From: Basidiobolus meristosporus CBS 931.73
Lineage: Eukaryota > Basidiobolomycota > Basidiobolomycetes > Basidiobolales > Basidiobolaceae
Assembly: GCA_002104905.1 (NCBI GenBank)
Contig: MCFE01000054.1
Span: 124,001 to 188,000, forward strand
Reading direction: 5' to 3'
DNA length: 64,000 nucleotides
The notes beneath the pieces are model-generated. The model had not been told where the DNA came from. It did no database searches and saw only the letters and a program-made list of their open reading frames with translations. Shown here piece after piece: positions 35,396 to 47,716 of this stretch. Position 1 is the stretch's first letter. Each line of letters starts with the position of its first letter. Made by a program: the position numbers and the translations under genes.

Positions 35396-38350
35396 TCAAT
35401 GCTTGGCTGTCTTACACAAACGGTTGGATCCTAAGCCTTACAGGCGCAGGTCGAATCAGTGAGTTCATATGCATAACACTGGACACGATCTCTGGTGCAT
35501 CCAGTTCCTTGTTAAATATCTGTACAGTACATGAAGTTTAATATATTCAAAAATACTTATTCATTACCGAAGCTGCTGTGAATAACCTTAAAATGGCCCC
35601 ACATACGAAGTTCCATCTCGAGCAATAGCATTGAAGAACTCCATTTCGTGCCTATGCAGATTCAGTTCATTGCACAACCATATAAATAAACCCCACGATG
35701 TCGAACGTGCACACTTTGCGCAACCACTTGGTGTTTGTAACATCGACGACCTTCATTTGTGTTTAGCTGAATAGTATCCCCTGGGCTGCGTGCTCTAATA
35801 CCTCAAGCAAGCTGAAACGGTTTGAAACAATCTGTCTGAGCCCTGCGTACTTGGAAGTGGAACGTTCATGGGCAGTCCACCCTATAGAGGCGTCATGATG
35901 ACGGCACCCCGGGCTATTCCGTTTTCACATCGACGTCCTGGCAGGCCTGTATGCAATTGCCAACACTGGTGAGCGAAGAGCGAATACAAACAAGAATGAT
36001 TCACAATCGCTTTCATGGTGATTTCCGATGATATGATGAATCATGTCTCGCTTTTTCGGTGTTTATTCTGGAGGAATAGGAGTGGTAGTTTCTACATTTA
36101 GGGCCGTATTCGTCCATAGGAGTGGTTCTGAGCTATGGGTTGACGATGGAGTGCTCAGCTAAAAAATTCCGTGGAACGTCAGGTGAGCACAGACTAAGTC
36201 ATCATTTCCACAAAAGGGGTCGCTCATACATGCATATATACATAGCGGTATCTGCGGCAAATCTCATGACACAGCCTAACTGAATGGTTTTTACCACAAT
36301 GTGTTTTTCCTGAATGGTAGGCAATTCCGAGGTTATGTCCTTTGTTCAAGTATAGCAAATGGTCTTACGGGGAAGAGTTTTAAATGGGCACGCATGTTCG
36401 ACTTCGAGTTGCTCTTGCATCTTGATATGAATGATAGAGCCCCAATACGATGATCAAATATATGTTTTGAGTGGATGATATTGGTCTTCGAGTGCCATTG
36501 TTAGTGTTGTGGTCTAGTCACTTTCACTTTAGTCCGACGCCCATGTAACATAGGCCTAAGCTACCTCAGCAGCTTTTGCCGTTGAAATTGCTGCTGCACT
36601 GCATTGTTGTAGGTATGGTACAGGATTATTGAGATGCTTACTCACCATTGCCCAATGGGTCAAATCAATTTTGGATATTTTGCTGGTTCACCGCTAGATT
36701 CACATTACCCTTGTGTTTCTGAGTTCTAGAGCCAACTGAGTTTCGTCCATATCTGAGCTGATTGTTCAATGCATTTAATACATTGTATATAGCAGGAAGG
36801 TAGTGACAGGCCTATTGTATCATTCTATTCCTTTCTGCCTTGCCTCTCAATCTCCAACTGATTATCTATATCGCCAGCAACGATTTTATAGCCCACCACA
36901 TGTTGTGCTGATAATCGTATTCTGTATTGCTGGTCCTGTATTTCTAAATGCAGGAGATTCGAGGATGAGTCATTCCGCTCCATACGATATTACGTTTATA
37001 GTAAATGGGTGTAATTCTGTATCACTAAGTCGATCCAAGTCGATCCGATCTGATCCAAGGAGGCAACCGGTTTCATTTAGGAGTAGATTCAGCGTATATA
37101 TACTATATCTAAAAATAGGTCTACGGTTATCCTATTGTTCGTTCCTATGTATGATTGCCGTTTTTTGGGAAAGTTTAATGTCTCCAGCAGTAGCTTACTA
37201 GCAAACCGAAGAAGCAAACAGGTCATTCATATGGGCTAGTTACTAAATGGTTCGGATCTATAGTTGGGCTATGCATATTGAGGCGAGCTTCACATAATGA
37301 ACATCGAATCGGAAAGCGATTTACGTGTAACAAAGAGTTGGGCTTGTACTATATACCGTTAAAGATGAGTTGTTTAGGATGGAAGATCAGAAACATCTAC
37401 ACAAAAATGACTACGCTGTCAATTGCATACGATGTGTGAACATTCTGCTACATGCACATTGTTACTTGAGCGACAAAAGGGTCTTTTTGGATCGTACTCT
37501 AACTTCACCTGGTGTGTAGGCAATGTGCCTGGGTGTATTAGTATGCATTCGCATGTTACTGGCTATATGCATACCTCTATTTTTGCTATTAAATGGAACA
37601 TGGCCAAATCAGTTTGGCCACCGCCGTTAATATTGATAACCTTACAATAGATGGATGCGTAAAAGAGGTGCCGTAAAATGAAATGGTGGTGAATTGAGGT
37701 TGAAGGCGCACTTTGCATCTGATGGTGCAGCAAGGAAAGATAACAATATGTGAAATACGTTGGTGGAGTTTGTTCATTTTCTCAAGATCTTTCCAATTCT
37801 TCAGTATTGTGGATATACTCAAAAGATAGAAAACTATTCAAGTTGATTAAAAGACCTCGGACTTACGAGGACTTTATGCAATAAGTATCCTAATAGGACT
37901 CTGGAAAGAACGTGATGTTAAAATTTGTTTTCATTGAAAAACAGAGTAAGTGCTCTACATGTTGTTCCCTTAGCGTATTGTGAGTTGGTATTCAAGAACA
38001 TGGTTGTACATCTGCGCTCATTCCACTACAGATGGAGAGTCTATGGCCACTTGTAAGACAACAAAAGAATCAAATTGCCTGAGAAGATAGTGTAAGGATT
38101 TAGGCTCATGTTTAAGTTGCTCTACCACTATATTTTAAGATAATCAAGTATGCAATCAATCATGTAGATATTCAACTTTTCATATCACAACTAAGCACAT
38201 ATATATGACATAATTTCATCTAGGAAGCTGTAAAGGATAGCTTAGTTAACTCATTTGGCTGTCTTACTGGTGAATTGATTGCAGGTACACACACAGAACC
38301 ATTATCTGAAAACTATTTGAGTATCCTAGGTCACAACTTGGCCTAGTTAA
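35396..38350. other. Intergenic, no gene recognised
   Basis: No conserved product on either strand. A short cluster of imperfect GTCGATCC-type repeats lies near 37030-37058. The right end grades into AT-rich repeat DNA. Confidence 0.45.
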
Positions 38351-38354
38351 CCCT

Positions 38355-38600
38355 GAGAAAAAAATTAACAAAAGGACAGCAGAATACCATCATTATATCA
38401 TCTGAATTCCAACTTTCCCAAAAGTGGCAACTCTCAGCATCTCAGTAACTAGCTTTACAACAGACAAGCAGTCATACTTTCAAAAGGGGACACCAGGCCA
38501 GCTAGTATTCATGCCAAATTTGGTAATCAGCTGCTCATTACATCCACCAATAACTTGACACTGAAACACCAGCTGAATATCAGCTAAAAATCCAACAATT
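38355..38600 (+). repeat. Dispersed repeat family B, copy 3
   Basis: Best match to the copy at 26040-26315: both contain AGCAGAATACCATCAT, CAACTCTCA or close variants, CAGACAAGCAG/TAG, TTTGGTAATCAG and ATCCA at the end. Divergence is considerable. Confidence 0.7.
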
Positions 38601-38755
38601 TCCAACTTGGAGATCACTCACAGGGTTATCAAGAACAATCAGTTGCATGGGAGTATTATAAGCTTTGCAATTAGATCCAATTGCTTCACTAATTTAATCT
38701 CTTAGATTCTGTTGTGTAAATCTTAGAAGTTGTTCCTTGAGCTCTTGCTAGGATC

Positions 38756-39101
38756 TGTTGTAAGATTTGTGATATACCTAAGTATTCACCTGCCTAGTCA
38801 CTTTGAATATTACCTGCAAGTATTAGAGAATTCTGATCAAATTTATTGCAAGTATTTACTTGGAATTTTTTAACTAATATATCAGGTACCCAGAATAGGA
38901 GAATTTGCCAAGTTGTCCGCTCAGCCTCAAACCTTACACACATGCTCCTGGGGCCTTCCTAAACATACTCTACATGTTTGTTCTGCAAACACCTTGTAAC
39001 AGTATACATACAACTTTGACATTCAGTAAATCATTAAGTGAAAACCACAAAATTTACTTGCTCTCCTGGTAACTTCCAGTATCTCCCAAACTCTTACAAC
39101 A
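38756..39101 (+). repeat. Solo copia LTR, decayed, + orientation
   Basis: 346 bases bounded by TGTTG and CAACA, reading in the opposite direction to the intact element. The recognisable core includes ATATCAGGTACCCAGAA, CACATGCTCCTGG and GTGAAAACCACA. No matching target duplication remains. Confidence 0.8.
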
Positions 39102-39222
39102 CCAAGTACCTATGCATTAGTCAGTAAACTAGTTGTTATTGTAAGGAAAACACCAAGATTTCTAGTATATAACCCAAGTAATCAAGTTATTATGTATTGG
39201 AATTTATTAAAAACTAGAATGT

Positions 39223-39567
39223 ATTGCTGCAGAGCTCTGATGATACTGGAAGTGGTTGGCTGAATATGTTGATTTTGAAGTTTTCACTTAATTGTTGAAT
39301 GAATTTCTCAGCAGTAATTATGCCATTGCATAGTCTTGCCACAACAAGCATGTAAATCATGTCTAAAAGAATACATAGAACATATGTGAAAAGTTTGGGG
39401 CTGTCTGGACAACTTTGAGGTTACTCAAGTCATAAGTACCTACTATCCTGATGAAACTATTTGAACCAAGCTGCCACAGGGAGTTTAGACAGAACTCCCT
39501 CAGGTTTGTAGACAATGATCTAATTGATAAGGCCAATTGGGTATTTAGAGGTAATGACAAAACATAA
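39223..39567 (-). repeat. Solo copia LTR, strongly decayed
   Basis: The order of blocks matches the LTR (GTTTTCACTTAAT, AAAAGTTTGGGGCTGTCTGG, ACAACTTTGAGG, AATGATCTAA), but substitutions and small indels are numerous throughout. Abuts repeat family B copy 4. Confidence 0.7.
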
Positions 39568-39574
39568 AATACCC

Positions 39575-39830
39575 TAAGGAAAGGCCTGCAGAATATTGGC
39601 ATAATATCAGCTGAACTCTAATTTCCTCACATTTGACAACTCTCAATTTCTCAAGTACTAGCTGTTGGGCATTCAAGCAGGCATATTTTCTAAGAGAAGA
39701 CAAGGCCACGCAGTATTCATACCAGGTTGGATAATTAGGTGCCTATTACTTGCTTCAAAAATTGCAACTTAAAATTTAAAGAGAAAATGTTGGCTGAATA
39801 CCAGCAAAATATCATTATAAAGCCAGCAGA
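39575..39830 (+). repeat. Dispersed repeat family B, copy 4
   Basis: Weaker copy. Shared blocks are GCAGAATATTGGCAT, ATCAGCTGAACTC, CAACTCTCA and CAAGCAGGCAT, and the end resembles the AACACCAGC region of the other copies. Confidence 0.55.
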
Positions 39831-39852
39831 ATACTAACTGAAAATCAGATGT

Positions 39853-40187
39853 GCTCCAAATTTGAGATTTTCATAAGGATAATTGGGAGAGAAAGTAGGC
39901 CACATGGCTTTTATTTGGTGACTTGTTCAAAGCAGTATTGTACTTTTATGCTGACATGATATTGGGAATACAACCATGCAAGTATTTTTGGAAAGGTGCC
40001 ACATGTATATATACAGGATTTAAAGGTCTTAATACTCTGTGAATTTTCATGTTTAGGATACTTGACACTGATGGGTATATTTCAAGAACCTCCCAGCAAA
40101 AATTTTGGTCATATATACTAAGCCATGTGAGCAGTTGACCAAGTCACTGAGTTAGACAGATGTAAAAGTGTAAACACAGAATCCACA
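39853..40187 (-). repeat. Solo copia LTR, very strongly decayed
   Basis: Colinear but faint similarity to the LTR (AATTGGGAGAGAAAGTAGG, GAATTTTCATGTTTAGGATAC, CAAGTCACTGAGTTAGACAG). It is the most degraded LTR in the window. Confidence 0.5.
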
Positions 40188-40404
40188 ATATACCAAATAT
40201 TTTACAATTAGTGAGCATATTGACTACATTGTGTGTTTATATACTACACTAAAACCAATGTATCAGTATTAATAATCTAGCTCCATTTACTTCAGATTTA
40301 GAGTTCTCAATGTAGGCCAACTCTTGGGACTTCTCATGGCTTGGCAGTTTTCAATATTTTCCAACTCATCCAGAAGTCCCCAAGTTTTGTCCACATTTAT
40401 CCAT

Positions 40405-40750
40405 TTTAAGAGTCTGGGATATATTGAAAGTGATTGGGAGGACAAGTAGATTATGTGGTTTTCACTTAATGATTTATTGAATGTAAAAGTAGTACCAAAA
40501 CTTTTACATGGTACTGGCATAACAAGCACATAAGATAGGCTTAGGAAGGTCCCAAGAGCATGTGTGCAAAGTTTGGGGCCAATTGGACAGCTTTGAGACT
40601 TTTCATGTTCTGGGTACCTGATATTTTGGTGAAAATATTCTAAGTAAATCCTGACAAGGAATTTGGCCAGTATTTTCTAAGATTTGAGGGTAATGATCTA
40701 AGTGACTAAGTTAGATGAATATGTAGGTGGACTTACATGCTTCTACAGCA
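40405..40750 (-). repeat. Solo copia LTR, moderately decayed
   Basis: Clear full-length copy, including GATTGGGAGGACAAGTAG, TTTTCATGTTCTGGGTACC, AATCCTGACAAGGAATTTGG and AAGTGACTAAGTTAGATG. The right terminus is altered (CTACAGCA instead of TACAACA). No target duplication seen. Confidence 0.88.
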
Positions 40751-41198
40751 CTTTCTAGGATCCCCTCTGAAGCATACTTATTACCAGCTTTACAAAGTTC
40801 CTCCAAATGTGTGGTTACTTCATCTGAGCTGCGTAATCAGCAACAGAATATCTGGCAAAATCCTTGCAGTGACATGCAATGCCTCCTAGAATCTTGCAGG
40901 AGATTATGGACTGTAGGGAGTATACTAGCTAAGCACCTTGATCTCTTAGATATCTCCAAAATGTCAATGATTTCTCAGTATTCCATGAAAGTATGTTTGG
41001 AATCTATGTATACAAATAGACAAAATATATAGTTTTTAAGCACTTATGGTTAGTGAAATAGCTGCTATTTACAAGACCTTTGATACTATTTCACATTCAT
41101 GTAAAGGCAAATCTAATGTCAAAAGTGGTGAGAGATATTGCATAGCTAGAATAGCTAGTAAATGTATTACACAGTTACTGAACTGCATAGTGGGAACT
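40751..41198 (+). pseudogene. Decayed coding-like DNA between LTRs
   Basis: Open stretches on the + strand (SSSKCVVTSSELRNQQQN; CKGKSNVKSGERYCIARI) are separated by stops. Their composition is protein-like, but they match no family I recognise. Probably remains of the element or gene into which LTRs inserted. Confidence 0.3.
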
Positions 41199-41395
41199 GC
41201 TGTAAGAGCTTTAGAGATGCTCAAAGTTAATGGGATAACAAGCAAACTCTATGGTTTTCACTTGATAATATATTGAGTGTTGAGTGGTGCTTATACTCTT
41301 ACATGATCTTGACAAGACAACCCAAAGAATATGCTTAGGAGGATTCCAGGATCATGTGTGCAAAGTATGGGGCTGTTTAGACAGCTTTGAGATAT
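41199..41395 (-). repeat. Truncated copia LTR
   Basis: Matches the first half of the LTR (GTAAGAGCTTTAGAGATG, GGTTTTCACTTGATAATATATTG, ATCATGTGTGCAAAGTATGGG) and breaks off near 41395, just before repeat family B copy 5. Confidence 0.75.
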
Positions 41396-41404
41396 TTCAA
41401 GCTT

Positions 41405-41570
41405 AACCAAATAACAAATTTGGTATAAAGGCTAATTGACCTAGTCTTCTCCTGGAGAATATGTCTGCTTGTCTGCTCAGCAGCTAGTACCTGAGATATT
41501 GAGAACTGTCAGTTTTGAGAAACTTGGAATCTGGCTGATATTATGTTGGCATTATGTTGGCTTTTTGTTA
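41405..41570 (-). repeat. Dispersed repeat family B, copy 5
   Basis: The best-preserved core in this orientation: AAATTTGGTATAAAGGCTAA, CCTAGTCTTCTCCT, AATATGTCTGCTTGTCTGCT and CTAGTACCTGAGATATTGAG. It pairs with the reverse complement of 38355-38600. Confidence 0.65.
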
Positions 41571-43999
41571 ATTTTTTTCTTAGGGTTTCTACAATGCCTA
41601 CTCCTGATATTACTGCAACTTTACCCTCTGCTGGAAGCTCACAGCACCAATGGGTACCCTAAACCTGATTTCTTAACTAACCAGATCTAGGATTTGTCCT
41701 CATTTGTAAGTTGTATGAAGCTTCTGATAATTGTACTAATGGGAAAGGAAAAAATTCCAATTTATTGCAGACTTCCACCAAAAATCTAGTGCAGACCCCA
41801 AATGGTCATATAATTTATTTTACACATTCAGACTACTGGCTTCAAGCATCCTGTTCAGACCTCAAGCGGACAATTGTAAGCTGATCCTATTGGATTTAGC
41901 TTAATAACCCCAAATCAATATTTGACATAAGCATCAAGGCAGCACAGCCTTATCAATGCATGGCATATGATTTGATTTACAAAGGTTAGTAGTTTATATA
42001 TCATCACCAGATGCTTGATGGAAATAAATACTCAGCACATGCAAAACTCAAATAGAAGATCACAATATATCGTAGCCTTAGGGTTAACAATGTTTTGCAC
42101 CTTGATTCTATTGTAGTACAAAGGAAAGCTGCAGCTATAATATGTATTCATGTACATTTGGGCAAGAGTATTAGTGACAACTGGCTCTATGCTCATTCCA
42201 TCATGTCTTGTGTGGCTGGAGGCTGGTGACGATCGATATTGAGATTATCTGCGTAATCTAAAAGATCCCAAGGTTTCGATAGCACTCCTCAAGCTGCTAA
42301 CAATACAGCACCCTGGCAAATCCGATTTCGAGAATTCTCGCATGAATGGTAAAATATGGATTTTGTGGTCTTCGGCATAACGACCATACTGGAATGAGCT
42401 TACTTCATCGCTGAGTATTACACCAAGATACGGTAACCACGAAGTTGGATAACTAAACTTACTACACGATTACTCGCAATAGATGATGCAATTCAATCTA
42501 AGAGCAAACTAGCAGACATGGCATCATATGGGAAGCGTCAAATAATCATGCCGGATGTCCCAGCATCTCAAACCGTTTGAATTGCCTACCAGATCTGCGA
42601 AATAATATGGGGAATTGCATAGATTGAATATGATATATGAAACAGCCGGAGAATATTGGCTGATACTTGACGCCCTTTTTTGCAACAGCGGTTTTCGTGC
42701 TGAACCAGAGATGGCATTCCCGTAACCATACCCGATACGCAGAGGTCATTAGTAACAAGCTCAAGCAAGTATGGCCATCACACATCATCGGCAGAATATA
42801 GGCACCATGTTCAGGATAAGGTTGATGTCAGGGCCCCTATGTAGAAACTTCCAGATGCCTGCCTGAGGTCACTTGGTTAGCCTCGCTGAGCCTTTCCAAG
42901 ATCCCCAGGAATTACCAAAAATGTCGGGCACATTTCTATGAACTTCTTGATAAGCACTAATTACCTGCACCTTATACCATCGCCAAATGACTCCACTCGA
43001 ATGTACACAGATCTGGATATTAATAATTCATTGAACACCTACACTCTAGAGTGCCACTACAGCAGATGCAATTTCCAATTTCACCAGTGGCATATTGTAT
43101 GCTTTCATATCGGTGACCAGAGCTGTTTCATGATACCCTCATGTACTCTGAAGAGGAGTAGTGTCTGCATAATCTCCATGTCCACATTATTGATGCATGC
43201 TATACCATTATAGTACTCGGCCATTGTTGATGATGAGGCTAAAGCAAGCGTTATCAGCCATCATGGTCCTTGATTTCGATTGGTGTCTGTGGAGCAAATG
43301 TATCTAATTACACGGTACACGACAGTGATCTTCTCTGCAGCCAGGTATGATGCTCTTGGTTGCGTATAGATGATCTATGTTGTGGAAATATCATGATATG
43401 GTGGAGAGGCTGTGGGTGATTCTGGAAATTTCGATCCAAGTGAAATTCTGGAATTCTACTCCGCTTTTTGGATGAGCGGTCACTCGGTGCGACGGGATTT
43501 CTATTCGGAGGTTCGAAGGTTCGAACGTGTGCTTCTTCGGCCCTTACTACCCATGCCGGAGAAAACTGGCTTGCCCGTGCTAGGTTGTATGGGCATATAT
43601 TGGCGCCAGATGATCCACAAATTGGATCTATTCTTGTGCAGAAAAATAGAGGCAGCCTTCTACATAGGACAGGGATATTGGTGATTTCACATAGTGGCTG
43701 CCGACACAAGTAGGACATTGGAAATGAGATCATGGTGATAGCGTATTCCTCTAATTTGCCATGTACTGAATCAAAGTCAATCTCTATGTCATCATATGAG
43801 CCAAATGGAGTGAGCGAAAGGTGTGTTATCGGATTGATTGGCCATTGTTCTTATCTGATGGTGCTTTACACACGAATCATGACTGCTTCTATGGATATTT
43901 AAGTGAGCTACCGTGTATGTGCATCTGGATACTATTACCAGAGCTGCCTGTTTCACTCCCTTCGGCTACTCTTGTATGAGTATTTGACCAATTGTGACC
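41571..43999. other. Intergenic, no gene recognised
   Basis: Open frames at 42546-42788 and 43308-43733 have no family resemblance and overlap others in several frames. The last 110 bases include a TATTTAAG motif (43896-43903) about 97 bases before the Mpv17-like start, a plausible core promoter. Confidence 0.45.
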
Positions 44000-44744
44000 A
44001 TGGCATCTATTTTTCAACGCATCAGTTCGAAATACACCAAACGCTTGCACACGCACCCCTTGTCCACTTTGGCGTTAACTAACGGGGCACTAGCAATCGT
44101 CTCGGACATCCTTGCCCAAAGTATCTCTAAGCCACCAAATCCTGCTCCCCCCGAGGAAGACAACTTTGTGAATACTGAAAGCGTCAGAGAGGAACAGAAA
44201 TACAACTTTGCTCGTACTGCGCGCCTCTCTTTCTATGGCTTCGCCACTGCCCCTCTGATCAACAAATGGTATACTGTGCTAGACAAAGGGTTTCCTTTGC
44301 CTAAAGCTTCGAGTTCAGGCATGAGAAGCAACGTTGTCAAAGCAGTGGTAAAGCGTGTTGCTGCCGATCAGATTTTGTTTGCACCATTCGGGCTGGTTCT
44401 GTTCTTTACAGGGATTAGTATCATGGAGGGAGCTTCTTGGGAAGGTATCAAGGACAAGTTTGAAAAGGTGACACCGAGCTGCTCTAGGATATCGAACCTT
44501 TATTAACATGCATTTGAACTAGGCTTATCTCCCAGGACTCATAGCCAACTACCAGTTGTGGCCTCTCGCACAGATGGTCAACTTTTTTTATGTCCCGCTG
44601 AAACTTCGAGTCCCTTTTGCCTCAACTGTAGGGGTTTTCTGGACCGCATATCTTAGTTGGTTGAACAGCAGGAATCCCATTTCTCCTGAAAGAACAAATC
44701 GTCACCGAATAGAGGTTAAAGATCCTCTTCTTGCGAAGATCTGA
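44000..44744 (+). CDS. Mpv17/Sym1-family membrane protein, copy 1
   Basis: Member of the Mpv17/PMP22 family, four-helix channel-like proteins of the mitochondrial inner membrane or peroxisome; yeast Sym1 is needed for growth under heat and ethanol. Two exons, 44000-44467 and 44523-44744, give 229 aa. N-terminal YTKRLHTHPLSTLALTNGAL is the family's first helix. Then come RLSFYGFATAPLINKWYTVLD, the conserved glycine-proline region, AADQILFAPFGLVLFF and NYQLWPLAQMVNFFYVPL, typical of the C-terminal signature, followed by WTAYLSWLNS. A Pro/acidic insert follows helix 1. The start ATG at 44000 is the only one before the first helix. A close paralogue follows in tandem with the intron at the same codon. 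Confidence 0.93.
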
Positions 44745-45313
44745 CTTGAGCAATAGCATCGAAAATGTACTATATTTTTTCTTACCCACCCTTTGATGTT
44801 CTCTCTACGCACCTTCCGGCCATTTTATTCCTCTCAATACTACTACATCTCAACCTCTAATCTATTACATCTATATACATTCTGTGCGGTTGAAGAAATA
44901 CTTGTTTAGCAACTAACCGAGCCATTTGAGCGTTTCCTCTTTAATAAACTTGTCAATCTAGCTAACCACTCACAAGCTTCAGTCGATCTAGCTCATCCAT
45001 CACACAGCAATATTGCCATTTGTCCTGGATTCGGCGTAAATCAGAATTCTTCTGAAGCCTCTCTGTCTTACAAATATCATCGAGGGAAAACCATGTGATT
45101 AAATGCTCACTTTAGCGCCAAAGCAATTTGACATAAAACTTGGAATAAGTAGAGCATTTCCGTGATTGGGCAAACACATTTTAGACAAATTTTTGGCATG
45201 CCCAGGTTTTTGGCCTCATAAGCCTGGAATAGCGGATGATGTTATCTGGCCCACGGTTGTTCAGCTATCTGTTAAATTCTGAACAGGCCTTTGCTTCTTC
45301 AGAGGTTCCCTTC
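44745..45313. other. Spacer between tandem Mpv17-like genes
   Basis: 570 bases with a pyrimidine-rich stretch after the first stop. No gene. An upstream in-frame extension of copy 2 from 45236 is possible but not homologous to copy 1. Confidence 0.5.
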
Positions 45314-46068
45314 ATGTCGATGTTTCAACGTGTGATATCCAGATATACCCAACGGCTTCAGAGCCATCCGTTGTCGACGCTGATGGTTACTAACGGCGCC
45401 TTGGCTGTGATATCGGATGCACTTGCACAACAAATCTCAAAGACGCCAAATCCAGCCCCTCCAGAGAAAGATGGATTTATCAACACCGAGGCAGCAACTT
45501 CACAGAATGAATACAACTTTGCGCGTACTGCAAGACTGTCTTTTTACGGCTTTGCCACCGCGCCACTCTTCAATGCATGGTATACCTTCCTAGACAAGAG
45601 ATTTCCGATGCCCACAGGCCAAACGACCACCGTCGGAAAATATGGCTTGAAAAACCCGGCAGTGAGAGCGCTGATTAAGCGAGTGGCAACGGACCAGATC
45701 CTCTTTGCTCCATTTGCTATCGCTCTGTTCTTCGTCTCCATCAGTCTCTTGGAAGGAGCCTCCATGGAGGGTATCAAGACCAAGTTTGAAAAGGTATATC
45801 TACGGCTATCCGGTGTTGTTCGGGCCTAGCTAACTCTGTATCTCTATCTATTTCCTAGGCATATGTTCCTGGGCTGTTGGGCAACTACCAATTGTGGCCC
45901 TTGGCACAGCTAGTCAATTTCTTCTATGTGCCTCTCAGCCTTCGTGTACCCTTCTCTTCCACAGTGGGCATCTTCTGGAACTCATACCTGAGTTGGTTGA
46001 ATAGCAAGAACCCAGTTGCGCACAGCCGCATGATCCAACGTGAAGCGGCCAGTGAAGAACCCCTTTGA
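45314..46068 (+). CDS. Mpv17/Sym1-family membrane protein, copy 2
   Basis: Tandem paralogue of the gene at 44000, also 229 aa from two exons (45314-45793 and 45859-46068), with the single intron after the same Phe-Glu-Lys codon. The same family blocks are present: YTQRLQSHPLSTLMVTNGAL, RLSFYGFATAPLFNAWYTFLD, ATDQILFAPFAIALFF, NYQLWPLAQLVNFFYVPL and WNSYLSWLNS. I chose the ATG at 45314 because MSMFQRVISRYTQRL aligns with the start of copy 1. The upstream in-frame Met at 45236 would add 26 residues without counterpart. The two differ mainly in the hydrophilic insert and the tail, suggesting an old duplication with both copies kept. Confidence 0.93.
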
Positions 46069-47716
46069 AGCCGCTTGTGAGACATAACGAATCGTGTGGC
46101 TAGCAACGGTCCCAAATCGTTTTGCCTCTCAATCTTGAAATCGCATATCTTGTGATATCCCCAGCATACCTTCACACCCCCAACATGAATAGTTCATTTA
46201 GAATTAAAGCCACCTACTAATATCGAGTGTACCGTAGGTCGTGACCCATCGCTCAATGGTCGATAATCTTTGGTTCATTACTGCGATCATGTCTTGATTT
46301 GTCCACCTTCTCCTAAATGCTAAATACATGACTGGTAGCAGTGGGCCTTGCTCGGCTCAGAAGCGCCAAATTAATGCAGTCCTCATAAACCGAAAGGCGA
46401 ACACCAACAACGATTCATGATCAAATCAGGCCCCAGAGACCACAAATCAGAGCCTAGACCGTCCAATCAAGCGACCTGATTAGCAGGTGAATTCGACAAG
46501 TCATCCAATACTCAAACCAGTGATGGAAGAACGCAAGGATCAATGATGGTGAAGCTCTTATTGCTTGGTAAGCTCAACGACGGTACAATGAAATAAGGAT
46601 CCATAATCTCAGCCTTGTGGGCTGGCAGCGCTCGTAATCTGGATTGCATAGATGTGCATTTCGCGTACTGTCAGCCACGAGGCTCTCAAACAAGACCTCC
46701 TAGAGCCTGCCAGAAGTGTAATTTCGGATCAAAACAGGCGTAGCCAGGATAGCTGGAGTGCGGAGCACTGGGGGTAACATTGCTTCTCCACCATCCCAAT
46801 CTCAATGCAGGTGGGTCCCCCTGAGCCAACAAGCTGGGCTCCCAAGGCTCCATCGGCCTACTAAAACCTCTAAGTCATGAATGAGCTCCCATGACCAGCC
46901 ACACCGATGTTTATAAGAGATTGCAGGCCTGACATGGTGCGGTCATGATTCAAAGTGCGCCTCATCATAGGGTGGTTTGGCAATTGATGATTGCTACACT
47001 CTCGGCTTCATGTGCCACACTAAGAATAAACCCTCGCTGGTTCTAGGTTTAGGCAAATATCTTAGGTCCGGAAAATAGATAATAGTATCTAATTGAATTG
47101 AGCTTGTACCAATCCTATCCATCACATGACCTGCTTGAGAAACCCTTGATCTCAATAGACACTTGGCTATCGTCCTCAATGGTCGTTGCAGAATAATCAT
47201 ATCATGCAGATCAGAGATATCGGAGGGTCATTTGCACAAAACGTTCACAACACCCATTGGCATTATGGATCCTACATCAATCACCCGGGATATTGTGCCT
47301 ACAATTGTGTTAAATTCATGGGTTTGGGTATGTTTCTGTATCAGTTTTGCCAACAGAGCCATGTGCTCTCAAACAATGGTTATTTCGATTTATTTGTATT
47401 TGATCCTGTTGAAATCCATCGCATTTACATTGATTTTGGGATGCTTGAGCTAATACTAATTTGGTATCATGTGATCAAGAGCCTTGCTATAGACTAAGTA
47501 TCGTACAGCTAAGGTAAGACTCAGAGTAGAATAGAGTGAGAACTTGGATATATTCCTTTCTGCACAAAGCCCCGCCGTCTGAATCTTTAGCTCGTTTGTG
47601 ATTTTTACTTTGTACATTGGCTTGAACTTGGCTGATTTGAGTACTCAAATACATCATTACCAAAAGGTTTACTTATCCCAAAGGTTCAAGTAAATACTTC
47701 ACATTTGTCCTTCAAG
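46069..47716. other. Intergenic, no gene recognised
   Basis: Short open frames only (for example 47163-47497 in two frames) without family resemblance. It includes the presumed promoter of the LAMMER kinase. Confidence 0.45.

Noticed and set aside
9099-41395. Regularly recurring sequences considered as a CRISPR-like or satellite array
   Set aside because: The units are 350-base LTRs with retroviral ends scattered in both orientations, not short repeats with spacers.
43505-43535. GGTTCGAAGGTTCGAAC resembling a tRNA T-arm
   Set aside because: No matching A box, acceptor stem or anticodon arm could be built around it.
43308-43733. 141-codon minus-strand frame with overlapping + frames
   Set aside because: No family resemblance, and several frames are open simultaneously; probably chance.
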